Positions 17,549 to 26,099 of a DNA stretch of 46,265 nt are shown piece by piece. The notes under the pieces are model-generated. The model made no database searches. It had not been told where the DNA came from and worked only from the letters and a program-made list of their open reading frames with translations. The DNA lies in the NCBI GenBank assembly GCA_012026715.1, contig VEPB01000473.1, positions 1-46,265 of the forward strand, written 5' to 3'. A program made the translations under genes and the position numbers. This DNA comes from Methylococcaceae bacterium (lineage in GTDB: Bacteria; Pseudomonadota; Gammaproteobacteria; Methylococcales; Methylococcaceae). Position 1 is the stretch's first letter. Every line of letters begins with the position of its first letter.

Positions 17549-17944
17549 CGGTATGGGAATTCCCTGATTGGCGCAGCATCGAGCCGCAGCATTCAAACGC
17601 CCATAACCTCTCATTCGCCGCCAGAGAGCCGCGGCTTGGTGGCCGAACACCGGGGACTCCGGTGGGCCTTATTGTGTCGGGAAAAGTTAGTTTTCGCGGG
17701 ATCTTAAGACAATGCGTCATATTGCCGCATAACCACTGCGGCTTCCGTAACTTGGTGCGGTTTTGCAATCCCTTGCGATTGGCTACAATGCTCGCCCGGA
17801 GCCGCGGAGCGTGACCCCACCCTCCCATCCGCAGGCCGCCTACCCGGCCTTCGCCAACGTGCCAGTCGTCCTCGGACGGCGCTGAAGCGCCGCTCCAGTA
17901 ATCGCCGGACCCACCGACACCCACAGTAAATCCTAAGGAGTTCC
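17549..17944. other. Divergent intergenic region between the sigma-54 activator and greB
   Basis: No gene is supported in these 396 bases. They should hold the promoters of both divergent genes. A plausible greB promoter is listed separately. A short hairpin (GGCGCT-GA-AGCGCC, 17878-17891) would sit in the greB leader. Nothing resembling a transcription-factor site could be assigned. Confidence 0.5.
17762..17789 (+). promoter_or_regulatory. Candidate sigma-70 promoter for greB
   Basis: A -10 hexamer TACAAT (17784-17789) lies 16 bases after TTTGCA (17762-17767), a 4/6 match to the -35 consensus. Transcription would start near 17796 and leave a leader of about 150 bases. This is a consensus match only. 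Confidence 0.4.
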
Positions 17945-18460
17945 ATGAGCCGAGCTTTCGTCAAAGAAAACGACGCCGATACGGCAAGCATTGCACTACC
18001 GGAGCGGCCCCGCACCGCCCATACCAACTACGTGACCGCCGCTGGACTGGCCGCCTTGAAAGCCCAGTTCCTGACACTGCTGGACAGCCGCAGCGAACTC
18101 AGCGCGCGCGAGGATATGGAAAGCAGGCAGCAGAGCCAGACCGTGGAAAGGGATCTGCGTTACCTGCAGGACCGGCTGGAGTCGGCGATCCTGGTGAACC
18201 CGGACACCCAACCGGCCGACCGGGTTCATTTCGGCTCGACGGTCCACGTGGTGGACGAGGCTGACCGGCGCCATATCTTCCAGATCGTCGGCGAGGACGA
18301 AGCGGACGTGACACGGGGCAAGATCAGTTGGTTCTCTCCGCTGTCCAAGGCCTTGCTGGATGCCCAGGTGGGCGATGTGGTGACCTGGCGGCGACCGGCA
18401 GGCGACATGGAACTGGAAGTGGTCGCCATCATCAAGCAGGTCGCGTCTGCCGATGGCTGA
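17945..18460 (+). CDS. greB: Transcription elongation factor GreB
   Basis: Rescues backtracked RNA polymerase by stimulating transcript cleavage. The start MSRAFVKENDAD matches the GreB N-terminus. Residues about 30-90 form the antiparallel coiled coil with acidic residues at the tip, and the C-terminal FKBP-like domain (about 95-168) shows RVHFGSTVHVVDEADRRHIF and ISWFSPLSKALLDAQVGDVV. It has 171 residues, slightly longer than the E. coli protein (158). AAGGAG precedes the ATG by six bases. It overlaps the next gene by eight bases, so the two are likely cotranscribed. Confidence 0.9.
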   Translation: MSRAFVKENDADTASIALPERPRTAHTNYVTAAGLAALKAQFLTLLDSRSELSAREDMESRQQSQTVERDLRYLQDRLESAILVNPDTQPADRVHFGSTVHVVDEADRRHIFQIVGEDEADVTRGKISWFSPLSKALLDAQVGDVVTWRRPAGDMELEVVAIIKQVASADG

Positions 18461-19196
18461 CGCGGTCACCGGCATGGACGGCGGCACCGCCATCGACTAC
18501 CGCTTGCGGCGCAGCGGCCGGGCCAAGCGGGTACGGCTGGTGGTGAGGGCCAACGGCATCGAGCTCATCGTGCCGTCGGCGGTGTCCGAATCCGCCGCTC
18601 TAGCCTTCCTCCACCACCACCGCGACTGGGCCGAAACCAAGGTCTGCGAATTCCGCCGCAATCTGGCGGCGCTGCCACCTGCGCGGAGTTTCTGCGACTA
18701 CACCACCCTGCCTTGGCAAGGCCGCGAACTTCCGTTGCGAATTACCGAGCACTTTGGCCCCAGGGCCAAAGTGGCGGTGGGCGATACCGTCCACATCACG
18801 CTTCCGGAAGGCCTGAACACCCGGGACGAAGCGGCCCGCCGAGCGTTCCATCTGTGGGTCCGGCCCCGCCTTGCCGCCACGGTGGCCCAATTGACAGCCG
18901 ACCTGGCCCCGGCGCTCGGCGCCCGGCCACGCCAGATCAGGATCAAGACGATGAAGACCCGCTGGGGCAGCTGCGGCCCCCTCAACGACATCAACATCAA
19001 CTGGCTGTTGGCGCTGGCGCCCCAGGAAGTGTTGCGTTACGTGGTGATCCACGAACTCTGCCACATCCACCAGCGCAATCATTCCGCCGCATTCTGGGCA
19101 TTAGTGGCCCGCGGCTGTCCCGACTTCCGCAACCACCGGCAGTGGCTGCGCACCCATGGGCCGGAACTGATCCGGCGCTTCACGCCGACCACCTGA
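18453..19196 (+). CDS. YgjP/SprT-like M48-type metal-dependent hydrolase
   Basis: A 247-residue soluble protein of the YgjP (DUF45) family of zincin-like hydrolases. The signature RWGSC appears in KTMKTRWGSCGPLNDININW, followed by the zinc site VIHELCHIHQRNHSAAFW, in which HELCH supplies two histidines and the glutamate and the HS downstream the third ligand. The N-terminal half has the usual VRLVVRANGIELIVP strand region. Physiological substrates of this family are not established. It overlaps greB by eight bases, and the next gene starts inside its stop (TGATG), giving a three-gene unit. Confidence 0.88.
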   Translation: MADAVTGMDGGTAIDYRLRRSGRAKRVRLVVRANGIELIVPSAVSESAALAFLHHHRDWAETKVCEFRRNLAALPPARSFCDYTTLPWQGRELPLRITEHFGPRAKVAVGDTVHITLPEGLNTRDEAARRAFHLWVRPRLAATVAQLTADLAPALGARPRQIRIKTMKTRWGSCGPLNDININWLLALAPQEVLRYVVIHELCHIHQRNHSAAFWALVARGCPDFRNHRQWLRTHGPELIRRFTPTT

Positions 19197-19687
19197 TGCC
19201 GCACCGGATTCGCCAACTGTTGCCATGGGCGGGGTTCCTGGCGGCGTATCTGGCACTGCAACTGTTTGTCGGCTACCGCGCTCCCGCGGGACCGCCGCCG
19301 TTACTGGCGGGTACCAGCCTGAGCGGGACGGCCATTGACTTGTCGCAGCTGCGAGGACGGCCCGCGCTGATCTACTTCTGGGCCAGCTGGTGCGGTATCT
19401 GCCGCGGCATGCAGCACAACATCGTGGCCGTTGCCCATGGACACCCGGTCATCACCGTCGCGATGCAGTCCGGAAACGTGATGGAGGTCGCCCGTTACCA
19501 GGACGAACACGACTTTCACCCCCCTACCCTGCTCGACGAAGCCGGAGACATCGCCTACCGCTATGGCGTCCACGGCGTTCCGGCGATCTTTGTGCTGGAC
19601 CCAAACGGCCAGATCCGTTTTTCGTCCAGCGGCTACCAGACCGAACTGGGCATGCGATTACGGCTCTGGCTTGCCGAAACGCTCTGA
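19196..19687 (+). CDS. Membrane-anchored thioredoxin-like protein (ScsD/TlpA type)
   Basis: A 163-residue protein with an N-terminal signal anchor (WAGFLAAYLALQLFVGY) and a periplasmic thioredoxin fold. The redox motif is WASWCGICRG (C66, C69); the cis-proline loop is HGVPAIFVLDPNG. The CGIC dipeptide and the overall size resemble ScsD, a suppressor-of-copper-sensitivity type disulfide protein, but no other scs genes are nearby. ScsD normally acts in periplasmic thiol exchange. The start is chosen at 19196 because it overlaps the upstream stop and directly gives a signal anchor; the same frame is open further upstream inside the hydrolase gene but without homology. Confidence 0.83.
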   Translation: MPHRIRQLLPWAGFLAAYLALQLFVGYRAPAGPPPLLAGTSLSGTAIDLSQLRGRPALIYFWASWCGICRGMQHNIVAVAHGHPVITVAMQSGNVMEVARYQDEHDFHPPTLLDEAGDIAYRYGVHGVPAIFVLDPNGQIRFSSSGYQTELGMRLRLWLAETL

Positions 19688-19732
19688 ACAGAACGACAAA
19701 CCAGCCACCCTCCCGCCGATGGGGAGGCGCAG

Positions 19733-20314
19733 TCAGGTCCGGTCGTTGACGCCGATGCCCTGGACGAGGCGCACGTTTCCGTCGGGACTGACCTCGGTAA
19801 TCCGAGCGTTGTTGGACGGACTCATCCCCCAATACATCGCCATATTGTCCTTGCTATTCCCCTGGACCCGTACCTGCCATAAATGAGCCAGCCGCCGCAT
19901 GATCTCCACGCCGGTACCATCGCCGTCGGCAACCCCGCAACCCCGCAGCTCCACCCGTGCATCCGGAGCGAAAAAGGGCTGCAATTGGGCCAGCTGGGTT
20001 GCTAGCAGCTGAATGGTGCGGGCGCCTTATGCATTGCGGGTTTCTACCGATTCACTGGTCCCCGCGACATACTGCAGCCCCAGGCCTTTGTGATTCGCAT
20101 CGACCGACCCGTGCCCCCAGAATGCCAAACACCGGATCGCACCGTATTGCCCCTCTGCGGCATTGATGACCAGATCGATCATCTTGAGTGTGGCATTGGA
20201 CATCCCGCCCATGCGGACGGTGACGGTATTGTGTCCGATCAGGTTGTCGCAGGTATTTATTCCGGCTTGGTCGGAACAGTCGACGATGTCGATGACATAG
20301 GGTTTTGGTTTCAT
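19733..20314 (-). pseudogene. DUF4347/caspase-like gene interrupted by one in-frame TAA
   Basis: Read on the minus strand from ATG 20314 (GGAG nine bases upstream), the frame gives 95 residues, a TAA at 20029-20027, and then 97 further residues in the same frame to 19733. Joined, the two halves make one 193-codon domain resembling DUF4347, which has a caspase-like fold. The predicted catalytic His is in LAFWGHGS (codon 68) and the Cys in ELRGCGVADGDG (codon 126), so the stop falls between the catalytic pair. A single substitution (for example GAA to TAA) explains the break. The downstream half has only a TTG start (19984) and no Shine-Dalgarno. Alternatives are a sequencing error, a recoded stop, or two separate products. 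DUF4347 is often fused to giant adhesins; here it stands alone. Confidence 0.65.
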
Positions 20315-20594
20315 GGTGAGTGACTCCGGTTGGTCCGAATCCAGGTCGCGGCGAATGCCGAATGTCTTGGTCGCGCTCAGGGCAAGGCAAACATTCGTCT
20401 TTCGGAATCTCTTCGGGATGGATTTTAGCCGGCTCATTCGTCCGCCGACCTCGAGGTCCCCGCCAGCCGCATTTTTTTGCCTGTAAATCGACTGGCCAAA
20501 TCCGCCCTTCGGCTACCCCCGCCCGACCGTATTCGCCCCTGCGCCGGACGGCAATTCTCGTGTAGAATTTCAGGGACTTCGGCCTGCCAACACC

Positions 20595-21350
20595 ATGCAC
20601 ATTCTCCTCAGTAACGACGACGGCTATTCCGCACCCGGCCTGATCACCCTGGCCAATGCCTTGAAAGAGCATGCAAACGTCACCGTGGTGGCCCCGGAAC
20701 GCAATCGCAGCGGGGCCAGCAACTCCCTCACCCTCGACCGCCCGTTACACGTCAGCCGGACCGACAACGGTTTTTTCAAGATCGACGGCACCCCCACCGA
20801 CTGCGTCCACCTGGCCATCACCGGCCTGTTGGAGCGCGAGCCCGACATGGTGTTCGCGGGGATCAACCACGGCGGTAATCTCGGCGACGACGTGATCTAT
20901 TCCGGAACCGTCGCCGCCGCTACCGAAGGCCGCTTCCTGGGGTTGCCGGCGGTGGCCATTTCCCTGGCCGGCATCGTCCCCACCCATTTCGACTCGGCCG
21001 CCCGCGTCGCCGTGGAGCTGATGAACCACATCCGCCGCCATCCCCTGCCGGCCGACACCATCCTCAATGTCAACGTACCCGACGTCCCCTTTACCGAACT
21101 GAAGGGTTTTCAGGCGACCCGGCTGGGCCAGCGCCACAAGGCCGAACCGGTGGTGCGCGGCAGCGATCCCCGCGGCCGGGAAATCTTCTGGATCGGCCTC
21201 GCCGGCCCCGAGCAAGATGCCGGCCCCGGCACCGACTTTCACGCCATCCGCCACCACTACGTGTCGGTGACCCCCTTGCAGATCGACCTGACCCGCTACG
21301 AGAGTCTCGAAACGCTGATGGACTGGCTGCCGGAAACCGCGCTGTCATGA
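20595..21350 (+). CDS. surE: 5'/3'-nucleotidase SurE
   Basis: Metal-dependent survival-protein nucleotidase acting on nucleoside monophosphates and possibly exopolyphosphate. 251 residues. The metal site starts with SNDDGYSAPG (D8, D9), followed by APERNRSGASNSLTL and the TPTDCVHLA and GINHGGNLGDDVIYSGTV motifs. The partner gene pcm overlaps the stop (ATGA), the classic surE-pcm pair. A TAGAAT at 20563-20568 may be a -10 element, but no good -35 could be paired with it. Confidence 0.97.
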   Translation: MHILLSNDDGYSAPGLITLANALKEHANVTVVAPERNRSGASNSLTLDRPLHVSRTDNGFFKIDGTPTDCVHLAITGLLEREPDMVFAGINHGGNLGDDVIYSGTVAAATEGRFLGLPAVAISLAGIVPTHFDSAARVAVELMNHIRRHPLPADTILNVNVPDVPFTELKGFQATRLGQRHKAEPVVRGSDPRGREIFWIGLAGPEQDAGPGTDFHAIRHHYVSVTPLQIDLTRYESLETLMDWLPETALS

Positions 21351-22018
21351 ATCGCCGGCTGGAAGGTAGCGGCATGACCTCGCGGCGCACCCGCGAGCGC
21401 ATGATCGCCCGCATCCGCGAACAGGGGGTGCGAAATCAGGCGGTGCTCGACGTGATGCTCAAGACCCCGCGCCACATCTTCGTGGAAGAGGCCTTCGCCA
21501 GCCGCGCCTACGAGGACATGCCGCTGCCCATCGGCTTCAATCAGACCATCTCCCAGCCCTATATCGTCGCCCGCATGACCGAACTGCTGCTGGAGAAGGG
21601 GCCGCGCGCCAAGGTGCTGGAGGTAGGCACCGGCTCCGGTTACCAGACGGCCGTCCTGTGCCAGCTGACCAAGCTGGTGTATTCGGTGGAACGCATCTAT
21701 CCGCTGCAGCAGCGGGCGCGCCGCTGCCTGCAGGACCTGCAGCTGCGCAACGTCCGTCTCAAGCACAGCGACGGCAACTGGGGCTGGGAGGATTACGCTC
21801 CCTACGACGGCATCCTGGTCACCGCGGCGCCGGCCGAGACGCCCCAGGCCCTGCTGGAGCAACTGGCGCCCGGTGGAGTGCTGGTAATGCCGGTAGGCGA
21901 TGGGCGCGACCAGATCCTGCAACGCATCACCCGCACCGAATCCAGCTTTGAGGTCGAAGAGCTGGAACCGGTGATCTTCGTTCCACTGCTGGGGGGCCTG
22001 GTGGACCGCTCCGCCTGA
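21347..22018 (+). CDS. pcm: Protein-L-isoaspartate O-methyltransferase
   Basis: Repairs isoaspartyl residues in aged proteins by S-adenosylmethionine-dependent methylation. 223 residues; the AdoMet motif VLEVGTGSGYQTAVL lies near 84-98, preceded by the substrate-binding loop PIGFNQTISQPYIVARM and followed by VYSVERI (acidic ribose contact). The start overlaps the surE stop. An internal ATG at 21374 (MTSRRTRERM) is a shorter alternative. Cytoplasmic. Transcriptionally linked to surE. Confidence 0.96.
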   Translation: MNRRLEGSGMTSRRTRERMIARIREQGVRNQAVLDVMLKTPRHIFVEEAFASRAYEDMPLPIGFNQTISQPYIVARMTELLLEKGPRAKVLEVGTGSGYQTAVLCQLTKLVYSVERIYPLQQRARRCLQDLQLRNVRLKHSDGNWGWEDYAPYDGILVTAAPAETPQALLEQLAPGGVLVMPVGDGRDQILQRITRTESSFEVEELEPVIFVPLLGGLVDRSA

Positions 22019-22064
22019 GCAAAACCCGCCAATATCATCCGGCTCTCCAACATCCGAGATTATC

Positions 22065-22670
22065 ATGCTCCACGAAGCGATCGTTTGGCTGGTCGACACG
22101 ATCAGTTCCTTAGGCTACACCGGCATCTTCCTGCTGATGGCGATGGAAAGCTCGGTGCTGCCGGTGCCCAGCGAACTGGTGATGCCGCCAGCCGGCTATC
22201 TGGTCCAACAAGGCCGCATGGACATGTTCCTGGTCATCCTGGCGGGCACCCTGGGCAGCTGGGTCGGCGCCTACGCCAACTATTTCGCCGCCCGGCTGCT
22301 GGGACGGCCGCTACTGCTGCGCTACGGCAAATACATCGGCCTGACCGAACACCATTTCGGCCGGGTCGAGCACTTCTTCCGCCAGCACGGCGAAATATCC
22401 ACCTTCATCGGCCGATTGCTGCCGGTGATTCGCCACCTGATCTCGCTACCGGCAGGGCTGGCCCGCATGAACCATCTGAGGTTTTCCCTCTACACCCTGG
22501 CGGGTTCCACCCTCTGGGTGTCGATCCTGGCCTGGATCGGCTATTTCATTGGCGAAAACCAGGAGCTGATCCTCAAATACTCCCATCAGGCCGTGATCGA
22601 CGTCATTGCCTTCAGCATCATCCTGGCAGCCGGCTATATCTGGCTGCACAAACGGCGCACGGCACGTTGA
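22065..22670 (+). CDS. DedA-family inner-membrane protein
   Basis: A 201-residue polytopic membrane protein of the DedA family, recently linked in other bacteria to lipid-carrier recycling and membrane homeostasis. Typical are the N-terminal GYTGIFLLMAMESSVLPVPSE, with the conserved acidic ES and Pro, the GTLGSWVGAYANYFAARLLG motif, and FIGRLLPVIRHLISLPAG with the conserved Arg residues. Several hydrophobic helices follow, the last near the C-terminus before a basic tail. It lies 46 bases after pcm on the same strand and is probably cotranscribed with surE-pcm. Confidence 0.93.
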   Translation: MLHEAIVWLVDTISSLGYTGIFLLMAMESSVLPVPSELVMPPAGYLVQQGRMDMFLVILAGTLGSWVGAYANYFAARLLGRPLLLRYGKYIGLTEHHFGRVEHFFRQHGEISTFIGRLLPVIRHLISLPAGLARMNHLRFSLYTLAGSTLWVSILAWIGYFIGENQELILKYSHQAVIDVIAFSIILAAGYIWLHKRRTAR

Positions 22671-22784
22671 GCGGCAGCCTGCGGCGCCTGGCAGGGGAGG
22701 GCCTTCCGAAGAATTCCGGACAGCTGCGGAATCGACCGCTGCTCGCGGATCTCGTTGCCGCGCCTCCGGATATCCGGACATTCT

Positions 22785-23321
22785 TCAGTCACTAAGCACG
22801 TCCAGGCACCAGGACTTCAGGTCGTCGTACGGAGCGCCAGGAAGCTCGGGGCGGGACTCCACCAGGTCCAGTTTGCGTGGGCGCCAACCGATGGGTGCGA
22901 AGCTCGGGTCCGTGGGCAGCCGGTGGGCGTGACGCGCGATGGTGAGGTGAGGCCGGTAAGGTCGCCGCTCGACAGCAAAACCTTCAGCCGCCAACTTTCG
23001 GCTCAGTTCGGCCACCAGCCCTCCCAACGGTTCCGGGGTCTCCCCCGTCAGGCACAACACCTGCGGCCGGGGCCACAGTTCCAGACGGTCAAACTGCACC
23101 GACAGCGGCTCAACGAGCCGCAGCGATTGACCGATCGCTTCCAGCACCGGGAATCGATCGAATGGGACGTCGCCCAGAAATGCCAGGGTCAGGTGCAGCT
23201 TCTCCGGCGCCATCCAGCGACAGCGCAGCGATGCCCGCCACGGTTGACTGAGGGCCACGATGCGGTCGCGCAGTCCCTGATCCAGCCCCAGCGCGAAAAA
23301 CAGCCGGGCGCAGTTAGCCAT
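22785..23321 (-). CDS. thpR: RNA 2',3'-cyclic phosphodiesterase (LigT/ThpR family)
   Basis: A 178-residue 2H phosphoesterase. The two HxTx catalytic motifs are HLTLAFLG near 43-50 and HLTIARHA near 125-132. The RLFFAL opening is also typical. Family members hydrolyse 2',3'-cyclic phosphates to 2'-phosphates and can ligate tRNA halves in vitro; the cellular role is uncertain. The start overlaps the 3' end of pncC by eight bases, so pncC and thpR are cotranscribed, converging on dedA. Confidence 0.92.
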   Translation of the reverse strand: MANCARLFFALGLDQGLRDRIVALSQPWRASLRCRWMAPEKLHLTLAFLGDVPFDRFPVLEAIGQSLRLVEPLSVQFDRLELWPRPQVLCLTGETPEPLGGLVAELSRKLAAEGFAVERRPYRPHLTIARHAHRLPTDPSFAPIGWRPRKLDLVESRPELPGAPYDDLKSWCLDVLSD

Positions 23322-23826
23322 AGAGATCCAGCACCCCGCCCAGGGCGATGGCCACCGCTTGGCGGCGCACGGCGCGGCGATCTCCGGTCAGGTTCCGGGT
23401 CAAGGTAACCGCTTCACCGATCCGTCGCTGCCAGGCAAAACAAACCGTCCCCACCGGCTTCTCGGCGGAACCGCCACCGGGACCCGCGATTCCGCTGACC
23501 GCGGCGGCGCAATCGGCCCCGCTGGCCCGCAGGGCGCCGGCCGCCATGGCCGCGACGGTCGCCTCGCTCACCGCGCCGGCGTGCTCCAGAATTTGCTGCG
23601 GCACCGCCAGCAACTGGCTCTTGGATTCGTTGCTGTAGGTCACGTAGCCGCGCTCGAACCACTGGGAACTGCCCGCCACGTCGGTGACGCACTGGGCGAT
23701 CCAGCCGCCGGTGCAGGATTCCGCCACAACCAGCCGCTCGGCTCGTGCCATCAGCACGAACCCGACCCGTGCCGCCAGGGCATAGAGATCATCGTCGCTC
23801 GGAATCGGTTCGTTGGCAGTCTGCAT
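23314..23826 (-). CDS. pncC: Nicotinamide-nucleotide amidohydrolase (CinA C-terminal domain)
   Basis: Deamidates NMN to nicotinic acid mononucleotide in pyridine nucleotide salvage. The 170 residues correspond to the stand-alone CinA C-terminal domain. Signature ERLVVAESCTGGWIAQCVTDVAGSS is seen in two adjoining pieces near 30-55, then FERGYVTYSNESK and AAVSGIAGPGGGSAEKPVGTV, which carry the conserved Ser, Tyr and Gly-rich active-site segments. In many gammaproteobacteria this gene lies next to recA; here it precedes thpR and no recA is in view. Confidence 0.94.
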   Translation of the reverse strand: MQTANEPIPSDDDLYALAARVGFVLMARAERLVVAESCTGGWIAQCVTDVAGSSQWFERGYVTYSNESKSQLLAVPQQILEHAGAVSEATVAAMAAGALRASGADCAAAVSGIAGPGGGSAEKPVGTVCFAWQRRIGEAVTLTRNLTGDRRAVRRQAVAIALGGVLDLYG

Positions 23827-23927
23827 GAGGGATAGGCTTAGGGCGCCTGGACATTAGGTTAACCGGCCGGCTCGCGTTATCATCGCCCGGTACCCGGCCG
23901 CGCCCGGCCCCCCGGCACGAGGAATCC

Positions 23928-24245
23928 ATGATACCGCCCATCCGCTCCATCGTCCCCGGCGTCCTGATCGCCGCGGCGATCGTCCCGCTGCCGGCGGCGG
24001 CCGCCCGGCCCGCCCCGGCCACCTTGGCGCTGGGATGTTCCGGTTGCCACGGCACCGGCGGAAAACCCCAGGGCATCACCCCCGTCCTGGCCGGCAAGCC
24101 CGAGGGCGAGTTGCTGCGGAGCCTGCGCGACTTCAAGTCCGGCCGCCGCAAGTCTTCCATCATGAACCGCATCGCCGCCGGCTACCAGGATTCCGACCTG
24201 GTGGAATTGGCTCACCATTTTGCCACCGGGGGTAGCGAGCCATGA
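23928..24245 (+). CDS. Small monohaem c-type cytochrome, likely FccA-like
   Basis: A 105-residue periplasmic protein: Sec signal (IVPGVLIAAAIVPLPAAAA) then a class I cytochrome c domain with haem site LGCSGCHGTGG and a distal methionine candidate in SSIMNRIAAGY. GAGGA precedes the ATG. It overlaps the flavoprotein gene downstream (ATGA), the arrangement of flavocytochrome c sulfide dehydrogenases, where the cytochrome accepts electrons from the flavin subunit. It is a single-haem form; some FccA proteins carry two. Substrate and final acceptor are inferred from the pairing. Confidence 0.85.
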   Translation: MIPPIRSIVPGVLIAAAIVPLPAAAARPAPATLALGCSGCHGTGGKPQGITPVLAGKPEGELLRSLRDFKSGRRKSSIMNRIAAGYQDSDLVELAHHFATGGSEP

Positions 24246-25507
24246 TGGACCGGCGCCGATTTCTCGCAGGACTGGCCGCAGCCGGCGCCGGGACCCTGGC
24301 GGGCTGCTCCTTCAACCCGCTGAACTGGGGCAACGCCAAGGTGGTGGTGATCGGCGGCGGCTACGGCGGCGCGACGGCCGCCAAATACCTCAAGCTGCTC
24401 GATCCTTCGCTCGACGTGACCCTGGTCGACAAGCGCAACAGCCACCTGTCCTGCCCCGGTTCCAACGAGGTGCTGGCGGGCTGGCGCGAGCTGGAATCGC
24501 TGCACCGCGACTTCCGGCGGCTGCGCAAAGCCTATGATATCCGGGTGATCCAGGCCGAAGTGGAGGCCATCGACGGGGTCAAACGCCGGGTCCGGCTGAA
24601 CACCAAGGATAAGCTGGAGTATGACCGGCTGGTGATCTCGCCGGGCATCGATTTCCGCTGGAAGGCCATCGACGGCTACGGTCGCGCCGCCAGCCTCAAG
24701 GCGCCCCACGCCTGGATCGCGGGGGAGCAGACCAAGCTGCTGCACAAACAGCTGAAGGCCATGGACGACGGCGGCGTCGTCCTGATCACCGCGCCCGCCA
24801 ACCCTTATCGCTGTCCGCCGGGGCCCTACGAGCGCGCCTCTCTCATCGCCGCCTATTTGAAGCGCTACAAGCCGCGTTCCAAGGTCATCATCCTCGACGC
24901 CAAGACCCAGTTCTCCAAACAAAAGCTCTTCCTCAAAGGTTGGCAGGAACTTTATCCGGGCATGGTGGAATGGGTGTCGTCCGAAAAGGAAGGGCAGATC
25001 GATCACGTCGATGTGATCCGCAAGATCGTCCAAACCGAGTTCAACGAACACCGCGCCAACGTGCTCAACATCATTCCCCCGCAGCGGGCGGCATCGATCG
25101 CCAGCAAGGCCGGCCTGACCGATGCCAGCGGTTGGTGTCCGGTCGACCCCGCCAATTTTGCCTCCACCCGAGTGCCCCACATCCACGTGATCGGCGACGC
25201 CTGCATCGCCACGCCCATGCCCAAGTCCGCCTTCGCCGCCAACTCCCAAGCCAAAGTCTGCGCCCGCGCCATCGTGGAGGACTTGCAGGAGCGCGATCCT
25301 GGCCCGCCGTCACTGGTCAACCATTGCTACAGTTTTCTGGCGCCCGACTACGCCATTTCCATCAGCGGCATCTACGAACTGGGCCGCAAGGGCCACGAAC
25401 TGATGGCGACAGCGACCGGCGAGACCCCCTTGGACGCGGACCGCCGCCAGGAAGCCCGCTTCGCCCGGGATTGGCAGACCAACATCCGGGCGGATACCTT
25501 CGAGTAA
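24242..25507 (+). CDS. fccB: Flavocytochrome c sulfide dehydrogenase-like flavoprotein subunit
   Basis: A 421-residue FAD-dependent oxidoreductase. The N-terminus has a twin-arginine motif (DRRRFLAG) and hydrophobic stretch ending LAGC, so it is probably exported folded; LAGC could also act as a lipobox. FAD-binding KVVVIGGGYGGATAAKYL follows near 33-50. Conserved cysteines occur in HLSCPGSNEVL and YRCPPGPYERA, and HVIGDACIATPMPKSAFAAN is the C-terminal FAD motif of the FccB/SQR group. It is coupled to the upstream cytochrome. The pair most likely oxidises sulfide in the periplasm and reduces cytochrome c. A different substrate cannot be excluded. Confidence 0.87.
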   Translation: MMDRRRFLAGLAAAGAGTLAGCSFNPLNWGNAKVVVIGGGYGGATAAKYLKLLDPSLDVTLVDKRNSHLSCPGSNEVLAGWRELESLHRDFRRLRKAYDIRVIQAEVEAIDGVKRRVRLNTKDKLEYDRLVISPGIDFRWKAIDGYGRAASLKAPHAWIAGEQTKLLHKQLKAMDDGGVVLITAPANPYRCPPGPYERASLIAAYLKRYKPRSKVIILDAKTQFSKQKLFLKGWQELYPGMVEWVSSEKEGQIDHVDVIRKIVQTEFNEHRANVLNIIPPQRAASIASKAGLTDASGWCPVDPANFASTRVPHIHVIGDACIATPMPKSAFAANSQAKVCARAIVEDLQERDPGPPSLVNHCYSFLAPDYAISISGIYELGRKGHELMATATGETPLDADRRQEARFARDWQTNIRADTFE

Positions 25508-25535
25508 GGAAGCGCGCCATCCGGCGCCGGCGAAA

Positions 25536-25775
25536 TCAGCCGAAGATTTTCGCCTGCATCTGTTGTTTTTCCATGCCCGCCGCCAAAGCATCCGCCAACT
25601 CGGTCACCCGCTGCCGCTCCGACTTGTCGAGACGCCGGTAAATCCGCTGATAGAGCAGGTTAAAACGAACGATATCGGCAGGCCCGTAAGGTTCCGGCAA
25701 GCCTGAAATGAGATCGCGCAGTTCACCGAAGTACCTCGACGCGCTGCGCCGGGCACTGGAATCGGGGTGGCTCAT
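25536..25775 (-). CDS. Small helical protein of unknown function beside nifF
   Basis: A 79-residue soluble, strongly helical, charged protein without recognised family. GAGG lies seven bases before its ATG, which supports real translation. It starts about 410 bases from nifF and points away from it, so the intervening region with a NifA site could in principle serve both directions. It ends 28 bases from the 3' end of fccB, convergent. A nif link is only suggested by position. Confidence 0.6.
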   Translation of the reverse strand: MSHPDSSARRSASRYFGELRDLISGLPEPYGPADIVRFNLLYQRIYRRLDKSERQRVTELADALAAGMEKQQMQAKIFG

Positions 25776-25955
25776 GGATTAACCTCAGTTGTGAAGTGGA
25801 CACTGCGGCGATGCAATTTGGTTGCCATCGTCGCCAATGCACCATTTTCGCAATCCGCCCCGGGCCGCCCCGTCCCGTATGGCGCAACCCACTAATCCTG
25901 CGGGACTTCCAGTGCTCTGCCCTGGGGCGGACGGCGAGTGTGCGCCCCACGTCCC

Positions 25956-25971
25956 TGTCGCGTTCGCGACA
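25956..25971. promoter_or_regulatory. NifA upstream activator site for nifF
   Basis: TGTCGCGTTCGCGACA matches the NifA consensus TGT-N10-ACA exactly and is a perfect 7-2-7 palindrome. It lies about 140 bases upstream of the -24 element of nifF, a normal distance for an enhancer-binding protein. The rest of the 411-base gap (25776-26186) shows no gene. Confidence 0.75.
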
Positions 25972-26099
25972 ATCCCCACCCGTCTTGCACGGGTTCGGAC
26001 ATTGAACCGCCGCCGACCCTTCCAACCATTTCCCGACGCCACCGCTTCAACCCTCAGAAGAACAGGGACATAAGGCTGAACGCCGCCCCTTGACCGACT

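Noticed and set aside
19733..19984. 83-codon frame as a separate gene
   Set aside because: TTG start with no Shine-Dalgarno and exact frame continuity with the upstream half show it is the distal part of the interrupted DUF4347-like gene.
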